Source of the DNA: Geobacter sp.
GTDB lineage: Bacteria; Desulfobacterota; Desulfuromonadia; Geobacterales; Pseudopelobacteraceae
Assembly: GCA_025360785.1 (NCBI GenBank)
Contig: JANYBN010000207.1
Span: 1-64,000, forward strand
DNA: 64,000 nucleotides
Direction of reading: 5' to 3'
Positions 20,738 to 29,941 of the stretch are shown piece after piece (position 1 is the stretch's first letter; each line of letters opens with the position of its first letter). Both the position numbers and the translations under genes were made by a program. A model generated the notes under the pieces. It did no database searches. It was not told the DNA's origin and worked only from the letters and a program-made list of their open reading frames with translations.

Positions 20738-21029
20738 AAGCATCTCCACACAACATGTAAGATATCAGCTAGTTAAAGAATTGATGTAAATTTTGATTGT
20801 AAAATATTTATTCGGGATTTGAAGAGAGATTAGTGTTTGATGCCGGTAAATTAACTTCGGCTGGAATTGTTTACAGAATAAATTATTTACATGCGGCTCA
20901 TTTTATAACATTACCAAAAACGAGAAAAGTCCCGGATTCGATTCGGAGAGGTATATTAGAATCAGATGTTAAGCAAATGAATCAGAGAGGATATGCGAGG
21001 GGAAAGGTAAGTTATACATTGATAAATAA

Positions 21030-21063
21030 TAAAGGGACTCAGCATAATTGCTGAGTCCCTTTA
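21030..21063 (-). terminator. Terminator hairpin downstream of tRNA-Ala
   Basis: Perfect 14-bp stem TAAAGGGACTCAGC / GCTGAGTCCCTTTA. Confidence 0.8.
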
Positions 21064-21068
21064 TTTAT

Positions 21069-21144
21069 TGGTGGAGGTTAACGGGATCGAACCGATGACC
21101 TCGTCGCTGCCAGCGACGCGCTCTCCCAGCTGAGCTAAACCCCC
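21069..21144 (-). tRNA. tRNA-Ala (anticodon GGC), CCA encoded
   Basis: GGGGGTTTAGCTCAGCTGGGAGAGCGCGTCGCTGGCAGCGACGAGGTCATCGGTTCGATCCCGTTAACCTCCACCA folds as a cloverleaf. Confidence 0.97.
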
Positions 21145-21411
21145 ACAAGCTAAAGATTTATCAAGTTACGACTGCAAATCCGCTTTGCTAATCGTGCGAT
21201 CCGAAGTTGGCGCTCCAAGGTCGTCCGATGTTAATACAACAAAACAGCGACCCTCGTCAACATATATTTCGATAAACAGGTGTAGTTAGTAACTGACACA
21301 TCACACCTCCTGACGATTCACATTTAACGCACCAAGGTAGGCTCAAAAATACCCACCCGCACTATATTTAACATACTGAGCGATTAAGGCAGTACAGGCG
21401 CCTTTACGTAA

Positions 21412-21458
21412 CCGGGCAGATGCCTGGCGTAAAAAACAGACACCCGGCATCTGCCCGG
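21412..21458. other. Inverted repeat CCGGGCAGATGCC / GGCATCTGCCCGG
   Basis: Perfect 13-bp arms, 21-nt loop, upstream of the NHEJ operon. Confidence 0.7.
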
Positions 21459-21507
21459 CCTATTCTGCAACGTGGCGTGATTACAGATTAATTGCAATTT
21501 AGCCGTT

Positions 21508-21526
21508 AGGCATAATTCGTGGATTT
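21508..21526 (+). promoter_or_regulatory. GGCAY-N5-GTG motif upstream of the NHEJ operon
   Basis: AGGCAT-AATTC-GTGGATTT. Confidence 0.45.
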
Positions 21527-21569
21527 AAAACCGGAACGAAGAACAGAAACGTCTTGAAGGGAGATCGCT

Positions 21570-21764
21570 ATGACCTGGGAATACAAAATCATCTATATAG
21601 GCTTGGAAACTGAGGACGAAGATGAATATGAAACCAGGTTGCACAATGGCGTCCACGTTTTGAACGAACTGGGAAGCGAGGGATGGGAGCTGATCGGCTA
21701 CCTGCCGCACCTAATAACTGGAAAGCGCGCTAAATATCATGCCGTATTGAAGCGGCAATGCTGA
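21570..21764 (+). CDS. DUF4177-like small protein
   Basis: MTWEYKIIYIG...LNELGSEGWELIGYLP....HAVLKR. Confidence 0.85.
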   Translation: MTWEYKIIYIGLETEDEDEYETRLHNGVHVLNELGSEGWELIGYLPHLITGKRAKYHAVLKRQC

Positions 21765-21789
21765 TTTGAATTAACCCGGAGGAATAGCA

Positions 21790-22566
21790 ATGTCAGGAGG
21801 AACAATCTGGAAAGGATCGGTCCATTTCGGGGATATGGATGTGCCGGTGAAGCTTCATACTGCGGTCAAGGAAGAGCGGATTCAGTTTCATCTCCTTCAC
21901 CGGCGCGATCGTGTGAGATTGCACCAGCAGATGATCTGTGTATATGAAAAAACACCCGTACAGCCGGAAGCTCAGATCAAAGGATTTGAAGTGGAGGAAG
22001 GGAAATATGTCATCGTCGATCAGGAGGAACTGGAACAAACCACACCTGAAAGCAGCCGAATGATAGAAGTCCACGAATTCGTCAAGAGTTCACAGATCTA
22101 TCCTCTCTTCCTCGATCACGTCTACTATCTGGAGCCGGATTCAGAAATCTACGCATCAAGATATAACGAGCTTGTCGGGGCTTTGCAACGTATGTCCATG
22201 GCAGGGATCTGCACCTGGACCATGAGAAAGCGCTCCTATCTCGGAGCCGTTCAGGCAAGGGGAAAAATTCTGCGCCTGAGTACCTTGCGTTATGCCGATG
22301 AAGTGATTTCGGCGGCATCTCTGGAACTGCAGGAAATTCCCGTGTCCGAAAAGGAACTGAACATCGGGAGCGAGTTGATCAACCAGTTGACCGCGCCTTT
22401 TGAACCGCAGAAATTTAAGAATGAGCACCAGAAAAGGTTGCAGCAACTGATTGATAAAAAAGCCCGCGGCGAAAAAGTTGTACTCCTGCGCCCCAGGATC
22501 TTGCAGCCAACGGCACAGGACAAACTGCTTGAGGTTCTTGAAGCGAGTCTGAAAAAAGCCGCCTGA
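21790..22566 (+). CDS. ku: Ku protein, copy 1
   Basis: MSGGTIWKGSVHFGDMDVPVKLHTAVKEERIQFHLLHRRDRVRL; Ku fold through ...LINQLTAPFEPQKFKNEHQKRL. Confidence 0.95.
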   Translation: MSGGTIWKGSVHFGDMDVPVKLHTAVKEERIQFHLLHRRDRVRLHQQMICVYEKTPVQPEAQIKGFEVEEGKYVIVDQEELEQTTPESSRMIEVHEFVKSSQIYPLFLDHVYYLEPDSEIYASRYNELVGALQRMSMAGICTWTMRKRSYLGAVQARGKILRLSTLRYADEVISAASLELQEIPVSEKELNIGSELINQLTAPFEPQKFKNEHQKRLQQLIDKKARGEKVVLLRPRILQPTAQDKLLEVLEASLKKAA

Positions 22567-22579
22567 AGGAGAAAATATC

Positions 22580-23350
22580 ATGTGGAGCGGGACGGTCAGT
22601 TTCAGCCTGGTTGCGATTCCGGTGCGGTTGGTTAAAGCCGTCAAGCCCGGCCACATCACGTTTCGCACACTTCACCGCACAGATTACTCCCCCCTCGCGC
22701 GAAGGATGTACTGTCCAAAACACGAACAGATCGTCCCCCCTGATGAGATTGTCAGGGGCTACGAAATTGTTCCCGACCGATACCTGCCGATAACGGATGA
22801 GGAACTGGAGTCAGTGTCTCCGGAACGTAGTCGCACCATCGAGATTATCGAGTTCATCGATATGGATGAGGTTGATCCGATTTATTATGACCATCCATAT
22901 TATCTCGTTCCATTGAAAGGGGGCGAAAAAGCATATCGGCTGCTGGCCGAGGTGATGCGCCGGACGAACAGGGCCGGGCTCGCGAAATTCGTCATGGTTG
23001 AACGTGAATATCTCGTGGCGGTCATAAGCACCGAGGGGGCGCTGGCCATGATAACCCTCCATTACAGTGAGGAAGTACTGCCGGATGATGGCATTGCACC
23101 GAAGGAAGAGAAGATGGACGCCAAAGAGCTAAGCCTTATGGAACAAAGCATCAGGAACATGACAGCAGACTTTGATCCGGGAAAATATGCGAACAATCGC
23201 CGGGAAAGTGTCATGGAGCTTGTGAAGCTGAAGATGAAGGAACACGCTCCGGTGGAGGCCCCTGCAGTCGAAGAAGAAGCGGGAGTGGGCCCACCCGATC
23301 TGGTCGCGGCGCTGGAGGAAATCATGCGTGACGTGAAGAAGAGCCGATGA
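22580..23350 (+). CDS. ku: Ku protein, copy 2
   Basis: MWSGTVSFSLVAIPVRLVKAVKPGHITFRTLHRTDYSPLARRMYCPKH; IRNMTADFDPGKYANNRRESVMEL. Confidence 0.95.
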   Translation: MWSGTVSFSLVAIPVRLVKAVKPGHITFRTLHRTDYSPLARRMYCPKHEQIVPPDEIVRGYEIVPDRYLPITDEELESVSPERSRTIEIIEFIDMDEVDPIYYDHPYYLVPLKGGEKAYRLLAEVMRRTNRAGLAKFVMVEREYLVAVISTEGALAMITLHYSEEVLPDDGIAPKEEKMDAKELSLMEQSIRNMTADFDPGKYANNRRESVMELVKLKMKEHAPVEAPAVEEEAGVGPPDLVAALEEIMRDVKKSR

Positions 23351-24252
23351 GCCGCAAAGTCATTGAAATAGCCGGGAGAAGACTCGCCCTTTCCAACCTT
23401 GAAAAAGATCTCTACCCTTCCTGGGGTTTCACCAAGGCACACGTCCTGGATTATTACCGCCGGATTGCTGCGTTCATGCTGCCGCACCTGAAAGACCGGG
23501 CCTTGACCCTGAAGCGCTATCCCGATGGAGTGGGAAAGGCCTTCTTTTTTGTGAAACGTTGTCCTGACTACCATCCGGTCTGGGCGAAAACGGCCGAGGT
23601 CCGTCGCGGCAGCAGCAAAATGATGACGGTCTGTCTTGCCAACAATCTGGAAACACTGCTCTGGGTGGAGAACCTTGCGTCCCTTGAGCTCCATGTGCCG
23701 CTGTCCAGAACAGGTTCCCCTGAAACGCCCGATGCCATGGTCTTCGACCTGGATCCCGGCGAGCAGGCCACCATTCTGGATTGCGCCATTGTAGCGCTGA
23801 TACTGCGGATACTGCTCACCAGGCTGCGGCTTGCAAGCTATCCCAAAACCTCGGGCCAGAAGGGACTTCATGTCTATGTTCCCTTGAACTACCGGGAGGC
23901 GACGTTTGAGGACACAAAGATCTTTTCAAAAACGGTAGCGGTGATCATGCAGAAAAATTATCCGGATCTGGTGACCGCAAAAATGGCGAAGGAACAACGT
24001 ACGGGAAAGGTCTTTATCAACTGGTCCCAGAACGATGCGTCCAAGACGATGATCTGCGTCTATTCCCTGAGGGCCCGGGAAAAGCCTTTTGTTTCGTTTC
24101 CGTTAGAATGGAAGGAACTGGAGCGTCTGGTCAGGCAAGGTAAACCGGAAAGCCTGCAGGTCATGTATTCGGAAGCCGTGAGCAGGGTCGAAGAAAGTGG
24201 TGACCTGTTTCGGCAGGTGCTGATTAAAAAGCAGAAGCTGCCGCATCTATAA
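23347..24252 (+). CDS. LigD-type polymerase/primase domain protein (stand-alone POL)
   Basis: LSNLEKDLYPSWGFTKAHVLDYYRRIA, VFDLDPGEQA (DxD), PKTSGQKGLHVYVPL. Confidence 0.94.
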   Translation: MSRKVIEIAGRRLALSNLEKDLYPSWGFTKAHVLDYYRRIAAFMLPHLKDRALTLKRYPDGVGKAFFFVKRCPDYHPVWAKTAEVRRGSSKMMTVCLANNLETLLWVENLASLELHVPLSRTGSPETPDAMVFDLDPGEQATILDCAIVALILRILLTRLRLASYPKTSGQKGLHVYVPLNYREATFEDTKIFSKTVAVIMQKNYPDLVTAKMAKEQRTGKVFINWSQNDASKTMICVYSLRAREKPFVSFPLEWKELERLVRQGKPESLQVMYSEAVSRVEESGDLFRQVLIKKQKLPHL

Positions 24253-24352
24253 CATATTCGCAAAAACCTAAACCGGACAATGCTGACACAAACAAAACTT
24301 GTATGTTGTTATAAAGTTTTGCTCATATCAAATACTCATTGGACTTTCAAAG

Positions 24353-25957
24353 ATGGGATTACGGGAATATACAGCCAAACGGCAATTCGAGAAAACGCCC
24401 GAACCGAAGCCGGACTCTCATCAAGAGAAGCACCGTCTCGTGTTTGTTTTGCATAAGCACGCAGCCCGGGCTCTTCATTACGATCTCAGGCTGGAATTGG
24501 GAGGGGTTCTGAAAAGCTGGGCGGTGCCGAAGGGTCCCTCGCTTGATCCTGCCGTAAAAAGGCTGGCCGTTATGGTTGAAGACCACCCGTTTGATTACAA
24601 GGATTTCGAAGGCGTCATCCCGGAGGGGAATTACGGCGCGGGCAGCGTCATCATCTGGGACCGGGGCTTTTATCACCATCCTTTTGCAGGAGATGAGAAC
24701 GAAAACGAGCAGCTTCTTCTGAACGGATTACGAAAAGGTGATCTGAAGTTTGTGCTCGAAGGGGAAAAGCTTCATGGCGAATTTGCGCTGGTCAAGACGG
24801 GCAAAGACGGGAAGTCGTGGCTGCTCCTGAAAAAGAAAGATCGATATGCGGCCACAGGAGACATCCTCAAGGAGAACCTTTCTGTCGTGTCCCGCAAAAC
24901 GCTGGAGGAGACACTCGAAGCCGGCACTCAGAAATCTTTTCGACAAAAAAAAACAAGTCAGATCAGACTTCACGAAGCAATGGAAAACGAAGAGCTGAAG
25001 GATGCGCCGGTTAAGCCGATGCCGCACAATATAAAACCGATGCTCGCGACCCTGGTCAAGGAACCGTTTGACGATCCGGATTGGCTTTTTGAAGTTAAAT
25101 GGGACGGTTACCGCGCCGTAGCCGATATCCGGGACGGAAAAGCCTTTCTTTATTCCCGGAACGGGATCTCGTTCGAAGAAAAGTTTTATCCTGTTGTGGA
25201 GTCGTTGCGGAAATTCAGATTCGATGCCGTTCTGGACGGTGAAATCGTAGTCGTGGATGACCTTGGGATCCCTGATTTCCAGCTGCTGCAGCATTACCGG
25301 AAGTCGGAAAACGGTCATCTGCTCTACTACGTCTTTGACCTGCTGTACTTCCAGGGGCATGACCTGACCAACCTTCCCCTACTCAGGAGAAAAGAACTCC
25401 TGAAAAAAATTCTCCCGGTTCTCCCGAACATACGCTTCAGCGATCACGTATTGAAGGAGGGAGTCCTTTTTTTCAATGTCGTCAGGAAAAAAGGACTGGA
25501 AGGGATCATCGCCAAACATGCTCAGAGTACTTACCAAACAGCCGGAAGGAGCCGGCAATGGCTGAAGGTGAAGACGCGGCTCACGCAGGAAGGAGTGATT
25601 GCAGGATTCACGGAACCGGGAGTTGGAAGAAAGCATTTCGGCACCCTTATCCTGGGGGTATTCAAGGAGCAAGAACTGACCTGCATCGGTCATGCGGGAG
25701 GCGGCTTCACCACGAAGGAGCTGCAAGATATACACGAAAAGCTGGAACCCCTGATCCAAAAGGAATGCCCGTTTGACGTGAAGCCGGTTACCAATACCCC
25801 CGCCACCTGGGTGAAGCCGGAGCTGGTCTGCGAGGTTGTTTTCCACGGCTGGACCGACGAGGGAGTCATGAGACAGCCGGTATTCCTCCGGATGCGCGAG
25901 GACAAAACCGCCGGCGAAGTGGTGCAGGGCAACGACGGCAAAGGAGCTAAACCATGA
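24353..25957 (+). CDS. ligD: ATP-dependent DNA ligase D, PE-LIG architecture
   Basis: PE domain HKHAARALHYDLRLELGG...AVPKGPSLDP; ligase KWDGYRAVADIRDGKAFLYSRNG; start at ATG 24353. Confidence 0.94.
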   Translation: MGLREYTAKRQFEKTPEPKPDSHQEKHRLVFVLHKHAARALHYDLRLELGGVLKSWAVPKGPSLDPAVKRLAVMVEDHPFDYKDFEGVIPEGNYGAGSVIIWDRGFYHHPFAGDENENEQLLLNGLRKGDLKFVLEGEKLHGEFALVKTGKDGKSWLLLKKKDRYAATGDILKENLSVVSRKTLEETLEAGTQKSFRQKKTSQIRLHEAMENEELKDAPVKPMPHNIKPMLATLVKEPFDDPDWLFEVKWDGYRAVADIRDGKAFLYSRNGISFEEKFYPVVESLRKFRFDAVLDGEIVVVDDLGIPDFQLLQHYRKSENGHLLYYVFDLLYFQGHDLTNLPLLRRKELLKKILPVLPNIRFSDHVLKEGVLFFNVVRKKGLEGIIAKHAQSTYQTAGRSRQWLKVKTRLTQEGVIAGFTEPGVGRKHFGTLILGVFKEQELTCIGHAGGGFTTKELQDIHEKLEPLIQKECPFDVKPVTNTPATWVKPELVCEVVFHGWTDEGVMRQPVFLRMREDKTAGEVVQGNDGKGAKP

Positions 25958-26658
25958 AGCTACATATTGGCACAAGCGGATATGGGTATAAGGAATGGAA
26001 AGGGATTTTTTACCCTGAAAAGATCACGCCCAAGGAGATGCTGCACTTCTACGGAGAGCGTTTCAACGCGGTTGAAATTAATTATACATTCTATCACATG
26101 CCCACTGTGGCAGGCCTGTCATCATGGGCGGAACAGGTCCCCGACGATTTTTACTTCGCGCTCAAGGCGCCCCAGGTCATAACGCATCAGAAGCTGTTGA
26201 AAAATGTTGGCGAGGAGGCAAAGTATTTCTTCAAGACGCTGACAGTCCTGGAAAGGAAAATGGGGCCGGCCCTGTTCCAGTTCCCGGGGAGTTTTCGTTC
26301 TAATCCAACGTCACTGGAAGAATTTATCGCCCTGATTCCTGCAAATGTACACTGCGCCTTCGAGTTCCGCAGCAAGAGCTGGTTTAACAAGGAAGTTCTG
26401 GAACTTCTCCGTGCAAGGGGGTGCAGCCTGTGCACTGCGGATACTAACGAGAAACCGACAAACGAGATCATCAGCACGGCCCCATGGGGGTACCTGCGCC
26501 TGCGCCGAACCGATTATACCGAGGCTGATCTGTCCCAATGGCTGGACAGAATTTTGGCGCAGAAGTGGGAACAGGCTTTTGTATTTTTCAAGCACGAGGA
26601 AGAAGCCAAAGGGCCCGAACTGGCGCGGCAGTTTCGTGGGCTTGCCGATGCAAGGTGA
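25954..26658 (+). CDS. DUF72 domain-containing TIM-barrel protein
   Basis: MKLHIGTSGYGYKEWKGIFYPEKI...ERFNAVEINYTFY; HCAFEFRSKSWFN. Confidence 0.93.
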   Translation: MKLHIGTSGYGYKEWKGIFYPEKITPKEMLHFYGERFNAVEINYTFYHMPTVAGLSSWAEQVPDDFYFALKAPQVITHQKLLKNVGEEAKYFFKTLTVLERKMGPALFQFPGSFRSNPTSLEEFIALIPANVHCAFEFRSKSWFNKEVLELLRARGCSLCTADTNEKPTNEIISTAPWGYLRLRRTDYTEADLSQWLDRILAQKWEQAFVFFKHEEEAKGPELARQFRGLADAR

Positions 26659-26734
26659 ACCTTTACCCTGCCTGGATGGTTCTGCGCGCGACAATGATTA
26701 TTCCGATTTCAAATCAAGATACTTCGCCCGATAA

Positions 26735-27529
26735 TTGGAAATATCCATGGAAATGGTGGTTGTCTTTATAAAAAACGAAAAACCGCCCTGCTACGAAGCA
26801 CTGACGGCGCCGAACGTGCGTATCGAGTTCATACCGTTCCATGCGGCGGCTTCTGTCCGGGAACACACTATTGATCTGGCAGTTATTGACTGCGGCAACG
26901 ATTTTGAAGCCGGCTTGCGCGTTCTGAAAGAAATAAAACAGTGTCGTCCCGACCTACCTGTCATCTTCATAGCTGAGGCAAGTTCCGAAGAAGTAGTCCT
27001 GGAGGCTTTCAAGCTTGGTGCCAGGGACTACTTCAGGAAACCGCTCGACCTGTTCGCGTTAAGAGAAACTGCAGCAAAGATCCTGGGATTCAAACGGATT
27101 CGGACGGAAAACGGTCCGGAGCAATCCGGCAGGAGTAATGATGTGATCCGGGCGCAATTCCCTCTTTCCGATAATCTGCCGGAAAAAGTGCTGCGCGCAA
27201 TCAGCTACATTAATGACAATCTGTTTACCCCACTCTGTCTGGATTTGATTGCCCGGCAGGCCTGTCTGAGTAAATTTCATTTCTGCCGCCTGTTCAAACT
27301 CAACGTAGGGGTGAGTCCTAAGCAGTACTGCGTATTCCGGCGGATAGAGTACGCCAAACAGATTCTCTGCAGGCAAGGTCAGAATATTACTAATGCCGCT
27401 TTTGAATCCGGCTTCAACGACGTTACGGGGTTCATCAGACAATTCAAAAAAGCAACCGGAGTAACTCCCGGCGCCTACCGGGAATCCCAGGGTTCGGCTC
27501 TCACCAAAAACAGCAATATCCTCCGATAG
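26735..27529 (+). CDS. Response-regulator receiver plus AraC-type HTH protein
   Basis: LAVIDCGND...PVIFIAEASSEEVVLEAFKLGARDYFRKPLDL; C-terminal AraC HTH (LSKFHFCRLFK...GFNDVTGFIRQFKKATGVTPGAYR). Confidence 0.9.
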   Translation: MEISMEMVVVFIKNEKPPCYEALTAPNVRIEFIPFHAAASVREHTIDLAVIDCGNDFEAGLRVLKEIKQCRPDLPVIFIAEASSEEVVLEAFKLGARDYFRKPLDLFALRETAAKILGFKRIRTENGPEQSGRSNDVIRAQFPLSDNLPEKVLRAISYINDNLFTPLCLDLIARQACLSKFHFCRLFKLNVGVSPKQYCVFRRIEYAKQILCRQGQNITNAAFESGFNDVTGFIRQFKKATGVTPGAYRESQGSALTKNSNILR

Positions 27530-27635
27530 AAAAGCAACTCCCGCCAAGCATTATTCCACGCCTTCGTATGATAATTGTACCGACAGATCTATTGACGGGA
27601 ATCGTTTTCCCTAAAAAAAGGAAAAGGAGATTTTT

Positions 27636-29789
27636 ATGAAAACAAGCGAGAGGTCAGTTGCACTGAGTTTCTTAGCGGCAGTATTTATTATGGCTCAAAT
27701 GCTGGGTGGTGAGGCATTGGCGCAATCGAGCTATTACACAGGTCAAGGGTGTAATGGCTGCCATACCTCGGTTGTTACATGTAATGGTTGCCATGGACAT
27801 GGAGCCCATCCGAGCAGCGCCAAAAATGCCATCAATGTTGCAGGGACAACCAACAAAAGCTCCTATGCTCCCGGTGAGACCGTGACAGTCACCATTACCG
27901 GCGGATACCGTACCGGTTGGTTTAGGGCTGTTCTTTATAATCAGAACATGGTTGAACTGGCGAGATCAACCGGAAACGACAGCGGCGTAGGTAGCTCAAC
28001 CACATATCCCGCTACGTTGAGCGCTCCGGCGCCTACATCACCGGGCAGTTACAATTGGAAAGTTGCCTGGTACGGAAACCAGTATGATTCAGGAGGGGCT
28101 ACCTTCGGCTCCGGCTGGACCCCTGACGCCAATAATCCTGACCATGGCTCAGAGATTGTCAACATCGGCGCTGCTTTTACCGTTGCCACAGCCACTCTGC
28201 CTGCGCCAACAATCAGCTTGATTGACACCAACAGCCTTGTTCAGGGGACAACAAACCAGATCATTGCCATTACCGGTACCAACCTGACCGGCGCCACGAT
28301 TAAATTCAGTAATACCGGGATCAGTGCCGGACCCGCAACTGTCACCGCCACTTCAATACGTCTGCCGGTTAGTGTTGCCATCAACGCCGCCACCGGAGCG
28401 GGAACTGTCAGCATCTCCACCGGCAGCGGCAGCGCCTCTGTCCCCTTCAGCGTAACTTCTATAGCCATTCAGGCGCCGGCAATCAGTATGGTTACCCCCG
28501 ACAGCCTCATCCAGGGAGCAATCAATCAACCCGTAACCATTGCCGGAGCAAACCTTACCGGCGCCACAGTCAGCTTCAGCAACTCAGGCATCACCGGAGG
28601 CCAGGCTTCCGTCGCGGCAACGTCGATCAGACTCCCGGTCAATATAGCTGCCAATGCATCGAGCGGCGCGGGTATCATTACCGTCACCACGGCAGGAGGA
28701 AGCGCTTCCGGCACCTTCAGTGTCATGCCAAGAGCCAGTGCGCCGGTCCTGACAGTCTCTGCGCTCGTCAACGGGTCATACACAAATAACGCCACACTCA
28801 ACATCAGCGGCACCGTAACAGCTGCCGGCGGCGTTCAATCCGTCACTGTCAACAACCAGCCAGTTACTGTCATGTCCGACGGGTCTTTCACTACCGCCCT
28901 TACCCTTAATGCCGGTGCCAATACCATCACGGTTATCGCCACGGACAACAACGGCAATCAGAAAAGCGATATCCGCAGCATCAACTATGATCCGATTGCT
29001 CCAGTCCTGGCGGTTTCAACTCCAGCTGACAATAGTTCAAGTATTTTGTCCTATGTATTAGTGAGCGGCAGCATTAACGAGACTTCCACGATCGCCATCA
29101 CTGATAACGAAGGCAGCCCGCAATCCGCCACCGTAAATGGCAACAATTTCAGCTCCACCATTAATCTGGCACCAGGTGTGAATACTATTAACATAATAGC
29201 AACCGATCTGGCCGGCAACACATCCAGCGCCAAGCGAACCGTGGCCTACGATACCTCCAAGTTTATGCTTGCAATAACCAACCCTCCCCAGGATATGACC
29301 ACCAACCGGTCTGCACTGGTCCTGATGGGCAATGTCACTAATAGCTCAAAAGACATAACCGTTACCATCACCATGGCCGGCAAGTCTTACACCCAATTGG
29401 TCACAAACGGCATCTTCAAACAACGGCTTACCCTGACAAAGGCAGGGTTGTATCCCATCGCCGTCTCCGCCAAAGATGCTGCCGGTAACAACAGTACTGT
29501 AACCCGCAACGTGATTTACCGTCCTGCCAAAACAGGTGAGCGTGAAGACGACAATGGCTCAACCAGTGGCACAACAGGCGGCACAACCAATGGAACGACA
29601 GGTGGCACAACCAATGGTACAACCGGAACCGTCACCAGTCACCCCTTCGGCTGGACCAACCCGAAGAGCAGCCACCCGAATTATGTGGAAAAAAATGGTG
29701 TCAACGGCTGTGTCAGCTGCCACAGCATCGATCCGGCTTCCAAAGGACAGACAATGAGCTGCTACAATTGCCACGGCAAGCAATGGTAA
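27636..29789 (+). CDS. Exported c-type cytochrome with Ig/TIG-like repeats
   Basis: Signal peptide; four CXXCH motifs (CNGCH x2 near N-term, CVSCH and CYNCH near C-term) flanking repeated Ig/TIG-like modules. Confidence 0.85.
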   Translation: MKTSERSVALSFLAAVFIMAQMLGGEALAQSSYYTGQGCNGCHTSVVTCNGCHGHGAHPSSAKNAINVAGTTNKSSYAPGETVTVTITGGYRTGWFRAVLYNQNMVELARSTGNDSGVGSSTTYPATLSAPAPTSPGSYNWKVAWYGNQYDSGGATFGSGWTPDANNPDHGSEIVNIGAAFTVATATLPAPTISLIDTNSLVQGTTNQIIAITGTNLTGATIKFSNTGISAGPATVTATSIRLPVSVAINAATGAGTVSISTGSGSASVPFSVTSIAIQAPAISMVTPDSLIQGAINQPVTIAGANLTGATVSFSNSGITGGQASVAATSIRLPVNIAANASSGAGIITVTTAGGSASGTFSVMPRASAPVLTVSALVNGSYTNNATLNISGTVTAAGGVQSVTVNNQPVTVMSDGSFTTALTLNAGANTITVIATDNNGNQKSDIRSINYDPIAPVLAVSTPADNSSSILSYVLVSGSINETSTIAITDNEGSPQSATVNGNNFSSTINLAPGVNTINIIATDLAGNTSSAKRTVAYDTSKFMLAITNPPQDMTTNRSALVLMGNVTNSSKDITVTITMAGKSYTQLVTNGIFKQRLTLTKAGLYPIAVSAKDAAGNNSTVTRNVIYRPAKTGEREDDNGSTSGTTGGTTNGTTGGTTNGTTGTVTSHPFGWTNPKSSHPNYVEKNGVNGCVSCHSIDPASKGQTMSCYNCHGKQW
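29567..29630 (+). repeat. Imperfect 24-nt tandem repeat encoding GTTGGTTN
   Basis: GGCACAACCAATGG(A/T)AC(G/A)AC... repeated; T/G/N-rich linker in protein. Confidence 0.75.
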
Positions 29790-29830
29790 AGGGAGCCTGA
29801 AAATGCCGATTGTTATGACTACGATGCATA

Positions 29831-29862
29831 CCCCTGTGACAACCTGCAGGTTGTCACAGGGG
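29831..29862 (+). terminator. Perfect 32-nt palindrome after the cytochrome gene
   Basis: CCCCTGTGACAACCTGCAGGTTGTCACAGGGG; no strong T-tract follows. Confidence 0.55.
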
Positions 29863-29941
29863 TTATAGGTGTTATAATTCCGTGTGAGTGTGAGATGGAG
29901 GTAAGGGTGAGATCGGTCGACACTCGAAAGGAGAAACAGAT

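Noticed and set aside
23062-23871. 269-aa minus-strand ORF
   Set aside because: Antisense to ku2 and the LigD POL gene, with no family features.
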